From contig CAJTOL010000018.1 of NCBI GenBank assembly GCA_910577645.1, forward strand, positions 1 through 64,000: DNA of 64,000 nucleotides, in the 5' to 3' direction. The notes under the pieces are model-generated. The model saw nothing but the letters and a program-made list of their open reading frames with translations, had not been told where the DNA came from and did no database searches. The stretch comes from an uncultured Lachnospiraceae bacterium. GTDB taxonomy: Bacteria; Bacillota; Clostridia; Lachnospirales; Lachnospiraceae. A program made the position numbers and the translations under genes. Below are positions 8,477-15,963 of the stretch, piece after piece; positions within the stretch are counted from its first letter, which is position 1, and every line of letters begins with the position of its first letter.

Positions 8477-9487
8477 ATGAGCAACACGGAAAATAAGGTA
8501 TTGCTGAATGTGAAGAATCTTCACACCGGTTTTGCCACAGACGACGGGCAGGTGAAGGCTGTCAGAGGGATTTCCATCCATGTAGATCAGGGCGAGAGCC
8601 TGGGGATTGTGGGGGAATCGGGCTGTGGAAAATCGGTAAGCATGCTGTCGATTATGCATCTTCTGGCAGATAACGCCAGTTTGACAGCAGATGAGATCAA
8701 CTTTGACGGCGAGGATTTGCTGCACAAATCCGTTAAGGAGATGAGGAAATATCAGGGAAATGATATTTCTATGATTTTTCAGGATCCTATGACCAGCCTG
8801 AACCCTTTGTTTACCATCGGAGAGCAAATTTGCAATCCCCTGATGCGCCATAGAAAGCTGACGAAAAAAGAGGCGCTGGAAAGAGCCGTAGAGGTTTTGG
8901 ATCAAGTAGGCATTCCGGATCCAAAGAAACGGTTAAAGCAGTATCCCCATGAGCTTTCCGGCGGTATGCGTCAGAGAGTCATGATTGCCATTGCCATTAG
9001 CTGCGATCCGAAACTTCTGATTGCAGACGAGCCTACAACGGCTCTGGATGTGACGATTCAGGCCCAGATTTTGGAGCTGATGCAGAAAATGAAGGAAGAG
9101 TATCACATGTCCTTAATTCTGATTACCCATGATTTGGGAGTTATTGCCACCATGTGTACCCGAGTGGTGGTAATGTACGGCGGATTGATTATGGAGGAAG
9201 GGGCTTTGCGGGATATTTTCTACCGCACCGGCCATCCCTATACTTTGGGACTGATGGAGTCTATTCCCAAAAATGACAAGCAGCGTCTGATACCTATTTA
9301 TGGTACACCGCCGGATTTATTAAATCCTCCTAAGGGATGTCCCTTTGCGGCCAGATGTAAGTATGCCATGAAGCTGTGTAAGGAACATTTGCCGGAGCTT
9401 ACTGAGATTGGGGAAGGCCACAGAAGCGCTTGTTGGCTTCATAACCCTTGTGTAAAAGCCAGAATGGGGGAGGTGAAGCTGTCATGA
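8477..9487 (+). CDS. oppD: Oligopeptide ABC transporter ATPase OppD
   Basis: A 336-residue ATP-binding subunit. It has Walker A GESGCGKS, Q-loop MIFQDPMTSLNPL, signature LSGGMRQRVMIAIA and Walker B LLIADEPTTALDVT. The C-terminal oligopeptide-type extension has the cysteine pattern PKGCPFAARC...C...C that is thought to hold an iron-sulfur cluster in this family. It works as a heterodimer with OppF on the cytoplasmic face of OppBC. A TAGGAGA ribosome site precedes the ATG. Its stop overlaps the start of oppF (ATGA), so the two are translationally coupled. Confidence 0.92.
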   Translation: MSNTENKVLLNVKNLHTGFATDDGQVKAVRGISIHVDQGESLGIVGESGCGKSVSMLSIMHLLADNASLTADEINFDGEDLLHKSVKEMRKYQGNDISMIFQDPMTSLNPLFTIGEQICNPLMRHRKLTKKEALERAVEVLDQVGIPDPKKRLKQYPHELSGGMRQRVMIAIAISCDPKLLIADEPTTALDVTIQAQILELMQKMKEEYHMSLILITHDLGVIATMCTRVVVMYGGLIMEEGALRDIFYRTGHPYTLGLMESIPKNDKQRLIPIYGTPPDLLNPPKGCPFAARCKYAMKLCKEHLPELTEIGEGHRSACWLHNPCVKARMGEVKLS

Positions 9488-10473
9488 GTATTAGCAGCAG
9501 CAGGGAAAACTGCCTGGAAGTTCAGAACTTAAAAAAATATTTTGAGCTAAAGGCCGGATTTTTTAAAAAGCCCAATATTTTAAAGGCTGTGGATGACGTA
9601 AGCTTTTCCATTGCAAAAGGCGAGTCTATGGGACTGGTTGGCGAGTCAGGCTGTGGAAAGACTACCATTGGACGTACCGTGCTGAAGCTTTATGAGCCTA
9701 CCGACGGAAAGATTCTGTACCAGGGGGATGATATTACAAACCTGGATGACAAACAGATGGTTCCTTACCGGAAAAAGATTCAGATGATTTTCCAGGATCC
9801 TTATACCTCACTGGATCCCAGAATGAATGTAGCTCATATTATTGGAGAGCCTATTCGTTTTATGAATCTGATGCAGGGCAAGGATGTGATGGATCGGGTA
9901 AGAGAGCTGGTGGAGCTGGTTGGACTAAAGCCGGATCATTTAAATCGCTATCCCCATGAGTTTTCCGGCGGTCAGAGACAACGTATCGGCATTGCCAGAG
10001 CTTTGGCAGCGGAGCCGGAGTTTATTGTGTGCGATGAGCCTATTTCTGCTTTGGATGTGTCTATTCAGGCGCAGATCATCAACATTTTGGAAGATTTACA
10101 GAATAGGTTTAATTTTACCTACTTGTTTATTTCTCACGATCTGGCTATGGTACGTCATATTTCTAATCAGGTGGGAGTTATGTATCTGGGCAATCTGGTA
10201 GAATATGCAGAGGTTGATGAGCTTTATGACAACATGCTGCATCCCTATACCAAGGCTCTGATTTCAGCAGAGCCGGTGGCTGACCCGGACAGGGCGGAGG
10301 CAAGCCAGAGAATTGTTTTGCAGGGGGATGTGCCATCTCCTATTAATCCGGAGCCAGGCTGTCCGTTCCGTTCTCGCTGCCAGTACGCTAAAGGTGTCTG
10401 CGCCAGTGAAAAGCCCTGCTTAAAGAAGATAAATGATAAACATTATGTGGCCTGCCATTTGTATGAAACTTAA
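9484..10473 (+). CDS. oppF: Oligopeptide ABC transporter ATPase OppF
   Basis: A 329-residue ATP-binding subunit partnering OppD. It has Walker A GESGCGKT, Q-loop MIFQDPYTSLDPR, signature FSGGQRQRIGIARALAAEP and Walker B FIVCDEPISALDVS. The C-terminal PEPGCPFRSRC...C...C motif matches the oligopeptide subfamily. The start chosen is the ATG at 9484, which overlaps the oppD stop. An in-frame upstream alternative at 9448 would lie deep inside oppD and is unlikely. About 110 bases with a small hairpin separate it from oppA. Confidence 0.92.
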   Translation: MSISSSRENCLEVQNLKKYFELKAGFFKKPNILKAVDDVSFSIAKGESMGLVGESGCGKTTIGRTVLKLYEPTDGKILYQGDDITNLDDKQMVPYRKKIQMIFQDPYTSLDPRMNVAHIIGEPIRFMNLMQGKDVMDRVRELVELVGLKPDHLNRYPHEFSGGQRQRIGIARALAAEPEFIVCDEPISALDVSIQAQIINILEDLQNRFNFTYLFISHDLAMVRHISNQVGVMYLGNLVEYAEVDELYDNMLHPYTKALISAEPVADPDRAEASQRIVLQGDVPSPINPEPGCPFRSRCQYAKGVCASEKPCLKKINDKHYVACHLYET

Positions 10474-10521
10474 GCATGCCAAGGGGGTATCTCTGTTGGT
10501 ATGACATATTGTTGGTAACCG

Positions 10522-10538
10522 TTTTGCCTTTGGCAAAA
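10522..10538 (+). other. Small hairpin between oppF and oppA
   Basis: TTTTGCC and GGCAAAA form a perfect seven-base stem with a three-base loop in the 106-base gap before oppA. Such hairpins often adjust the relative amount of binding protein and transporter. It has no good T run, so it is probably not a full terminator. Confidence 0.45.
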
Positions 10539-10585
10539 ATGATTATAAAAAGCCTTTTGGGCAATAAAAAAGAGGAGGAATGATT

Positions 10586-12280
10586 ATGAAAAAAAGATGG
10601 ATAAGTGGAATTCTTGCATCTGTAATGGCAATGTCCCTGCTTGCAGGATGCGGCGGCGGACAGGCTTCCACAGGAGACACTACCACAGCTGCTGGCACTG
10701 GTACTGAGGCAGCGGCAGGCAATGAGACTACCGGGAACGCGGAGGCAGCGGGCAACGTCCTGCGCTACGTTATGACCGGCGAGCCGGAGACCCTGGATCC
10801 CAACATGAATAACTATGCAGAATCTTCCAATGTACTGTTAAACCTGTTTACCGGTTTGTATCAGTACTCTACGGATGGCACCAGCGTAGAGCCGGGATGT
10901 GCGGAGAGCCATACCGTATCGGATGACGGTCTGACTTATACATTTAAGCTGAGAGAGGGCTTAAAGTGGTCTGACGGCTCTCCCTTAACCGCAGCAGATT
11001 TTGAGTATTCCTGGAAAAGAGAATTAAAGCAGGAGACCGCTTCCACTGCAGCATGGCAGTTATATTACATTAAAAACGGGGAAGCCTACAACAATGGCCA
11101 GTGTGAGGCTGACGAAGTAGGCGTTAAGGCGATTGATGACACTACTTTAGAGGTAGTATTAAATAACCCTACCCCCTATTTTGTAAATCTGACTGCTGCC
11201 AACAACTTTGCGCCGGTTAAGAAGGAGGCAGTAGAGAGTGCGGAGGCGTGGACGAAATCTGCAGATACTTATGTGTGCAACGGCCCCTTTATGATGGCTG
11301 AAATTAAGCCTCAGGAGGGATATTCCTTAGTAAAGAACCCTAATTACGTATTTGCGGATACCGTAGCATTGGACGGCGTTGAGATGATCTTCATTGAGCA
11401 GGCTGAGGCAGCACTGTCTGCATATAATGCAGGCGATGTGGATGCTATGAGCGGTAAATCAATTGAGACTCAGGCTATGACCCAATACGACGGCAGCGAG
11501 GAGCTTCACAGCTATGATTTAATCGGAACCTCCTATTATGATTTCAACTGCGAGAAGGAGTATATGACTAAGGAAGTGAGAAAGGCTTTGGCTATGGCAA
11601 TCAGCCGTGATACCATTAATCAGGTAGCCGTTCCTTCCAAGCCCAAGTCCGCATATGCATTTGTTCCCTATGGAATTCCTTATGCAGAGGAGACAGAGGA
11701 CTTCCGTACCAAGGTTGGAAATGATATGATTATAGAAGATGTGGAAGCTGCAAAACAGCTGCTGGCAGATGCCGGATATCCGGGTGGAGAAGGCCTTCCC
11801 ACTTTACAGCTGATTATTACCAATACCAAGGAGAACAAGGATAAAGCGCAGATTCTTCAGGCAGTCTGGAAAGAGAATCTGGGCGTAAATGTTGAGATTG
11901 TTACTTTTGAGTCTAAGGTTTATTGGGATGAGCATGGCGCCGGTAATTTTGACGTTGCATTTGACGGCTGGACCGGCGATTATCCGGATCCAAACACCAA
12001 TTTAAGTATTTTCAACAAGAGCCGTATGGAAAAGGAGTGCCGCTGGAGAAGTGAGGAAGCGCTTCGCTACAATGATTTGCTGGAAGAAGCAGCAACTTTG
12101 GCAGACAACAATGCCCGTATGGATCTGTTTGTTGAGATGGAGCAGATTCTCATGGATGAGATGCCGGTAATGCCGGTATACTTCCGAAATACTATGGCAT
12201 TGGTAAAACCGCATGTTCAGGGCTTTACCTGCGACAACTCCGGACATCCGCTGTTCAGAGCTGTATCTATGGAGAAATAA
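10586..12280 (+). CDS. oppA: Oligopeptide-binding lipoprotein OppA
   Basis: A 564-residue extracellular binding protein of the SBP family 5 type, tethered by lipid. The signal peptide ends in lipobox LLAGC with the lipidated cysteine at residue 22, followed by a Thr/Ala/Gly-rich linker of about 35 residues. The mature part begins LRYVMTGEPETLDPNMNNYA, the classic start of OppA/MppA proteins, and carries the family stretch LREGLKWSDGSPLTAADFEY. I start at the ATG at 10586, because GGAGG directly abuts the ATG at 10580. It delivers peptides to OppBCDF. The LD-carboxypeptidase immediately downstream suggests that murein peptides are among the ligands. Confidence 0.92.
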   Translation: MKKRWISGILASVMAMSLLAGCGGGQASTGDTTTAAGTGTEAAAGNETTGNAEAAGNVLRYVMTGEPETLDPNMNNYAESSNVLLNLFTGLYQYSTDGTSVEPGCAESHTVSDDGLTYTFKLREGLKWSDGSPLTAADFEYSWKRELKQETASTAAWQLYYIKNGEAYNNGQCEADEVGVKAIDDTTLEVVLNNPTPYFVNLTAANNFAPVKKEAVESAEAWTKSADTYVCNGPFMMAEIKPQEGYSLVKNPNYVFADTVALDGVEMIFIEQAEAALSAYNAGDVDAMSGKSIETQAMTQYDGSEELHSYDLIGTSYYDFNCEKEYMTKEVRKALAMAISRDTINQVAVPSKPKSAYAFVPYGIPYAEETEDFRTKVGNDMIIEDVEAAKQLLADAGYPGGEGLPTLQLIITNTKENKDKAQILQAVWKENLGVNVEIVTFESKVYWDEHGAGNFDVAFDGWTGDYPDPNTNLSIFNKSRMEKECRWRSEEALRYNDLLEEAATLADNNARMDLFVEMEQILMDEMPVMPVYFRNTMALVKPHVQGFTCDNSGHPLFRAVSMEK

Positions 12281-12286
12281 TCAACA

Positions 12287-13318
12287 ATGATATATCCAAG
12301 AACCTTACATGCCGGGGGCTGCATTGCAATTGCCGCCCCGGCATTTCCTATGGGAAAAGAACGTTTGGAAAAGTGTGTAAAGCGCTTAAAAGACCTGGGC
12401 TATCGGGTGAAGACAGGGCAAAACCTGGCAGAGGGAAAGAATTTCCACGGCTATTTATGCGGCAGCGGAAGAGAGCGGGCCGCAGATTTGTGCAGCCTGT
12501 TTGCAAATCCGGAAGTAGATGCCATTATCTGTATCCGCGGCGGCTACGGCAGCGCTCAGATGATGAAGTATCTGGATTATGATTTGATCCGAAGGAATCC
12601 TAAAGTGTTTGTAGGGTATTCGGACATTACCAACTTGCTTAATACTTTTGCCCTAAAATGCGGTTTTGTTACTTATCACGGTCCCATGGTCAGCTCCAAT
12701 ATCCTGGAGAATTATGATGAATACACACAGGTCAGCTTTTTAAAGACCATCGGCGATTGGGAAGAGCTGGAGTTTGTAAATGATATACCAAGGCCGGCTG
12801 GCGGCAGCGGTACTGGAGATGATTGCAGAAGGACAGAAAACAGCAGTCAGGAAGAGAATACGGGCCGGGAAGAGGAATCCCGGACGCCTAAAACACCGAT
12901 TCCGTTTCGGACTATTACCGGGGGCAGGGCAGAAGGCCGGTTGGTTGGAGGAAATGTAACGGTAGTGGGCCGCATGATGGGAACTTTCTACCAACCGGAT
13001 TCCAGAGGAAAGATTATCTTTCTGGAAGATGTGGATGAACATATTGCATCTCTGGATATGTATATTACCCAGATGGAAAACGCCGGATTTTTTGATGAAG
13101 CGGCAGGGATCCTGTTGGGGGATTACTCTGGCTGCATTAATAAATACGGAGAAGACTATCTGATTGAGAAATTTTTAGAGGATAGATTTGCGCCTTTGGG
13201 TATCCCCGTGCTGGCCGGACTGCAAGTAGGACACAGCACGCCCACCGGAACTCTGCCAATCGGCGCGTGGTGCCGGTTGGATGCAGATAACAAAAAAATT
13301 ACCTTTGTAAAAAAATGA
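12287..13318 (+). CDS. LD-carboxypeptidase (S66 family) with an acidic insertion
   Basis: A 343-residue cytoplasmic serine peptidase of the LdcA/MccF family, which removes the terminal D-alanine from murein tetrapeptides or cleaves related amide bonds. The nucleophile is S112 in GYSDIT, and the Glu and His partners fit E247 (FLEDVDEH) and H316 (VGHSTPTG). Residues about 170-203 form a hydrophilic, Glu/Ser/Thr-rich low-complexity insertion between the two domains that most members lack. It starts six bases after oppA with only a weak ribosome site (GGAG in the oppA tail), so it is probably coupled to oppA. The context points to recycling of imported cell-wall peptides. Confidence 0.88.
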   Translation: MIYPRTLHAGGCIAIAAPAFPMGKERLEKCVKRLKDLGYRVKTGQNLAEGKNFHGYLCGSGRERAADLCSLFANPEVDAIICIRGGYGSAQMMKYLDYDLIRRNPKVFVGYSDITNLLNTFALKCGFVTYHGPMVSSNILENYDEYTQVSFLKTIGDWEELEFVNDIPRPAGGSGTGDDCRRTENSSQEENTGREEESRTPKTPIPFRTITGGRAEGRLVGGNVTVVGRMMGTFYQPDSRGKIIFLEDVDEHIASLDMYITQMENAGFFDEAAGILLGDYSGCINKYGEDYLIEKFLEDRFAPLGIPVLAGLQVGHSTPTGTLPIGAWCRLDADNKKITFVKK

Positions 13319-13323
13319 TAGAG

Positions 13324-13372
13324 ACGAGACAGAAGCTTTTAGAATATAGAAGAAAGATTCTGCCTCGTTTTT
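13324..13372 (+). terminator. Terminator of the opp-LD-carboxypeptidase operon
   Basis: ACGAGACAGAA (13324-13334) pairs with TTCTGCCTCGT (13358-13368), one mismatch, and is followed by a T run. Confidence 0.75.
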
Positions 13373-13940
13373 AATTGGGAAAGTTCGCTGCATAGAGAGA
13401 CTCGTCCCTGATGATTTTTTGATATTCTTTGGCAACATACAGCAAGTACCGAAGGGGTATATTAGGGCTGTAGCTGGATTGGTGTTCGTAAAGGTTTAAC
13501 TGGAAGTCAATGATAAACGCCAAGTCGTTTTTCAAATTCGTAACAGTTCAGCCTTGCATCTTCTTGCCCGCGATACGCGGACAAGAAGCGTGAGGCGTCC
13601 GCCTTATAAAGATTCAAAGTAAAAAATTCTTATGAAAACAAGCTTTCAACACATTTTTTACTTTGAATCTTCGCAAGGCTGAACTGTTACTCAAATTCAT
13701 ATAAATGGCATTTTCCAAAGTAACTACCTCTAAATCCTGCGGCTCCTTATAGGCAGTTCCGTTTACTGCATTAAACAGACTTAAAAGCGCTTCCTTGTTA
13801 TGAAACAGCATCCGAAACAATGTATCTTTGTGGTTGCGCTTAACACCAAGAGGCAGATGATCCTGAGTCCGGTCTTTTTTCTTTTTCTTCATTTCTTCCT
13901 CCTCTGCAGGAGAACGGTAGAAAATCTCCTGCTTTTTCAT
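13371..13940 (-). pseudogene. Rpn-type PD-(D/E)XK nuclease/putative transposase, interrupted and truncated
   Basis: Reading from the ATG at 13940, residues 1-88 contain the Rpn-family stretch KDTLFRMLFHNKEALLSLFN and then LEVVTLENAIYMNL, after which a 151-bp insert breaks the frame. Removing the insert and one copy of its 8-bp target duplication restores the family sequence NLKNDLAFIIDFQLNLYEHQ, continuing into SSYSPNIPLRYLLYVAKEYQ. The frame then stops at 13371-13373 after about 136 residues, far short of the usual 280-330, where it runs into the upstream gene's terminator. So the gene is broken twice: by the insertion and by loss of its 3' half. Rpn proteins are DNA nucleases that promote RecA-independent recombination. 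This copy cannot be functional. Confidence 0.8.
13540..13690. mobile_element. MITE-like element with IS66-type ends
   Basis: A 151-bp element bounded by perfect 18-bp terminal inverted repeats, GTAACAGTTCAGCCTTGC (13540-13557) and its complement (13673-13690). It is flanked by an exact 8-bp direct repeat TCAAATTC (13532-13539 and 13691-13698). Inside are a second perfect 17-bp inverted repeat (13610-13626 with 13654-13670) and a stem-loop CTTCTTG...CAAGAAG near 13560-13588. It codes for nothing. Ends beginning 5'-GTAA and 8-bp target duplications are the hallmarks of IS66-family elements, so it was probably moved in trans by an IS66 transposase. Excision restores the Rpn reading frame, which proves insertion. 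Confidence 0.88.
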
Positions 13941-14202
13941 TTAAAGTGGAAAAGCATAGATTTTCTGATAGAGATAAAGAATATCACAGATGGCCATAAG
14001 GCCGGAATATTAGAAACATATGCTTTATGTAGATTGTGTTCTGACTACTGGACAGGTAAAACACCTAGTCAAGTGTTTATATTATACCATAGAAAAAACA
14101 AAAAACCCCTCCGCAGACATTTCTCGACATTAATAGACCTTATGGGGAGAAAGCCTTGCAAAGGGGTGATGGAATGTATGAAATTTTGAAAAGCAAAAAG
14201 AG

Positions 14203-15366
14203 CTACAGAGCTAAGTTTTCTTTAAGCTCCCCTTTTTCCACAACTAATGCCACAGCCGGAGTTTCCTGGCTTAATACCACCTGATAGCGGTCAGCCCAGG
14301 CCTTCTTTCTGGTAACATCGATTTCCATAACCGGGTAAGGAGAAAGGACTTTTCCGATAGCATCAATGCTTCCCGGATATTCCGGACTCCAGAAGCCTAA
14401 TACCACAGGGGTTTTGCTTTCAACGACTCTTTCCCGGAAATAGTCCATATCCTCGATATAACGCTCTGCGGCAGTAGCGGCTACGGCACCGTCGGAGATA
14501 GCGGTGGAAACCTGACGCAGGTATTTATCTCTTACGTCGCCGATGGCGTAAACACCGGGGATATTGGTCTCCATCTGTTGGTTGACATGGAGCCAGCCAC
14601 GGGAATCTTTGTACAACTCATCCGGGAGCCATTTAGTCTCCGGAATCATGCCCACAAAGAAGAACACACCATCACAGGCAAAGTCCGTGATCTCCTCGGT
14701 TTTCATATTTTTAATCTTTACTCCGGTAACCTGATCCTCACCGCAGACCTGAGCCAGAACACTGTTCCACACAAAATCCATTTTGGGATGGGAGAGAGCC
14801 TTTTCAGCCGCCTGCTTATTGCAGTCTAAGACCCCTTCCTCATGGAGTACAATTACAGTAACCCGGCTGGCAAATTTGGTGATAAACATCCCCTCCTCAA
14901 TGGCCTGGTCGCCGCTTCCCACTACCACAACATGCTGATCCTGAAAGAACTCTGCATCACAGGTGGCACAGTATGCTACACCCTGACCGGTTAGCTCACG
15001 CTCTCCGGGGATCCCAAGGATTCTGGCAGAGGTACCGGTAGCTATTACAACGGCCTTGGCACCATATTCATGGCGTCTGGTTTTTACTAATTTTACATCG
15101 CCGGATACATCCATGGATTTTACCGGCTCCCTTTTAATCTCTACACCGAAGCTTTCCGCGTGTTCCGCCATTTTTTCTGTTAAATCCGGGCCGGAAGTAG
15201 AGGGAATCCCAGGATAGTTTACAATCTCTCTGGTAGTGTAAGCCCGTCCGCCTACAGTACTTTTTTCCAGAATCAGGGTGTTTAAATGGGCCCGTCCTCC
15301 ATAGATTCCAGCAGCCAGGCCGGCTGGCCCTGCGCCAATAATAATTAAATCGTACATTGCATCCAT
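14203..15366 (-). CDS. Thioredoxin reductase fused to a cysteine-less thioredoxin-like domain
   Basis: A 387-residue flavoprotein. Residues 1-310 form a normal bacterial thioredoxin reductase: FAD motif GAGPAG (11-16), redox pair CATC (133-136), NAD(P)H-binding VVVGSGDQAIEE and the FAD-binding YAIGDVRD near 273. Residues about 317-383 are an added domain that reads like thioredoxin (VVLGFWSPEYPGS ... MEIDV ... ETPAVALVVEKGE). In it the usual WCGPC is replaced by EYPGS (330-333), so it has no active-site cysteines, although the cis-proline (P370) remains. It reduces thioredoxins in the cytoplasm. The divergent gene is a thioredoxin. GGAGG lies eight bases before the ATG. Confidence 0.88.
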   Translation of the reverse strand: MDAMYDLIIIGAGPAGLAAGIYGGRAHLNTLILEKSTVGGRAYTTREIVNYPGIPSTSGPDLTEKMAEHAESFGVEIKREPVKSMDVSGDVKLVKTRRHEYGAKAVVIATGTSARILGIPGERELTGQGVAYCATCDAEFFQDQHVVVVGSGDQAIEEGMFITKFASRVTVIVLHEEGVLDCNKQAAEKALSHPKMDFVWNSVLAQVCGEDQVTGVKIKNMKTEEITDFACDGVFFFVGMIPETKWLPDELYKDSRGWLHVNQQMETNIPGVYAIGDVRDKYLRQVSTAISDGAVAATAAERYIEDMDYFRERVVESKTPVVLGFWSPEYPGSIDAIGKVLSPYPVMEIDVTRKKAWADRYQVVLSQETPAVALVVEKGELKENLAL

Positions 15367-15428
15367 GCTTGTTTCCTCCGTTTTTTATACTATAAAAAGC
15401 TGCGGGGCATTGACCCTTGCGGCAGATA

Positions 15429-15464
15429 CCGGATGTGTATGCAGGCATGCCCATCCGGCTTTTT
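15429..15464. other. Inverted repeat in the divergent trx intergenic region
   Basis: CCGGATG (15429-15435) pairs with CATCCGG (15452-15458), followed by CTTTTT on the plus strand. It lies in the presumed 5' leader of the reductase gene and may limit antisense transcription or fold in that leader. Confidence 0.35.
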
Positions 15465-15534
15465 GCCTGTGGGAATAAACTCACAGATAATTCTATTTTA
15501 ACATATTTTTCTGAAATTACTATAACATATATTA

Positions 15535-15563
15535 TTGTCCCAAGACAGATTTCATGGTATACT
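15535..15563 (+). promoter_or_regulatory. Promoter of the thioredoxin-arylsulfotransferase pair
   Basis: TTGTCC (15535-15540), a 17-base spacer and TATACT (15558-15563), 40 bases before the thioredoxin start. Confidence 0.6.
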
Positions 15564-15603
15564 TAAATAAGATTTAAAAACAAGACAAAGGAGGCACAAT
15601 TTT

Positions 15604-15918
15604 ATGAAAAAATTGAACTCACGGGCATTTGAAGAGTATATTGAAAATGACGGCGAGACCTGCCTGGTGATTTTTTCCAGAAAGAGCTGTCACGTATGTA
15701 AGGGTGTCCATGCAGTGCTGGAGGATTTAGAAGGCGATTACAAGGGGAAAATGCCGTTTTACGAGGTAGACGTAGAGGAAGAGGCAGCGCTTTTTGAGAA
15801 AATGATGATGAAGGGCGTTCCGCAGGTTATAATTTTTGACAACGGCGAGCCGGTAGAGAAGCTGGCCGGCAACCACGAAGAGGACGATTACATTGACGCT
15901 ATTGAAAAATACATTTAA
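15604..15918 (+). CDS. Thioredoxin-like protein with CHVC active site
   Basis: A 104-residue cytoplasmic thioredoxin-fold protein of the usual length. The redox motif is CHVC (residues 29-32) in FSRKSCHVCKG instead of the standard CGPC, which would shift its redox potential. The cis-proline is in KGVPQVIIFDNGE (P73). Further features of thioredoxin are kept, such as the FYEVDVEEE strand. It is divergent from the reductase gene and 45 bases upstream of the arylsulfotransferase, so the three probably form one redox unit. GGAGG precedes the ATG. It could equally be called a thioredoxin paralogue dedicated to its neighbours. Confidence 0.85.
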   Translation: MKKLNSRAFEEYIENDGETCLVIFSRKSCHVCKGVHAVLEDLEGDYKGKMPFYEVDVEEEAALFEKMMMKGVPQVIIFDNGEPVEKLAGNHEEDDYIDAIEKYI

Positions 15919-15963
15919 TCATTATCCGGCATCAGCCGGTTAATAAAAAGGAGGTTATATCAT

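Noticed and set aside
13614..13940. A complete 108-residue protein
   Set aside because: Its last 20 residues are translated MITE sequence; it is the N-terminal part of the interrupted Rpn pseudogene.
14058..14092. TTGACT and TATAAT near the Rpn gene as a promoter
   Set aside because: On the minus strand the TATAAT precedes TTGACT, the wrong order for sigma-A.
13800..14189. 129-codon plus-strand frame opposite the Rpn start
   Set aside because: The first half is antisense to the Rpn coding sequence and the second half is low-quality intergenic DNA.
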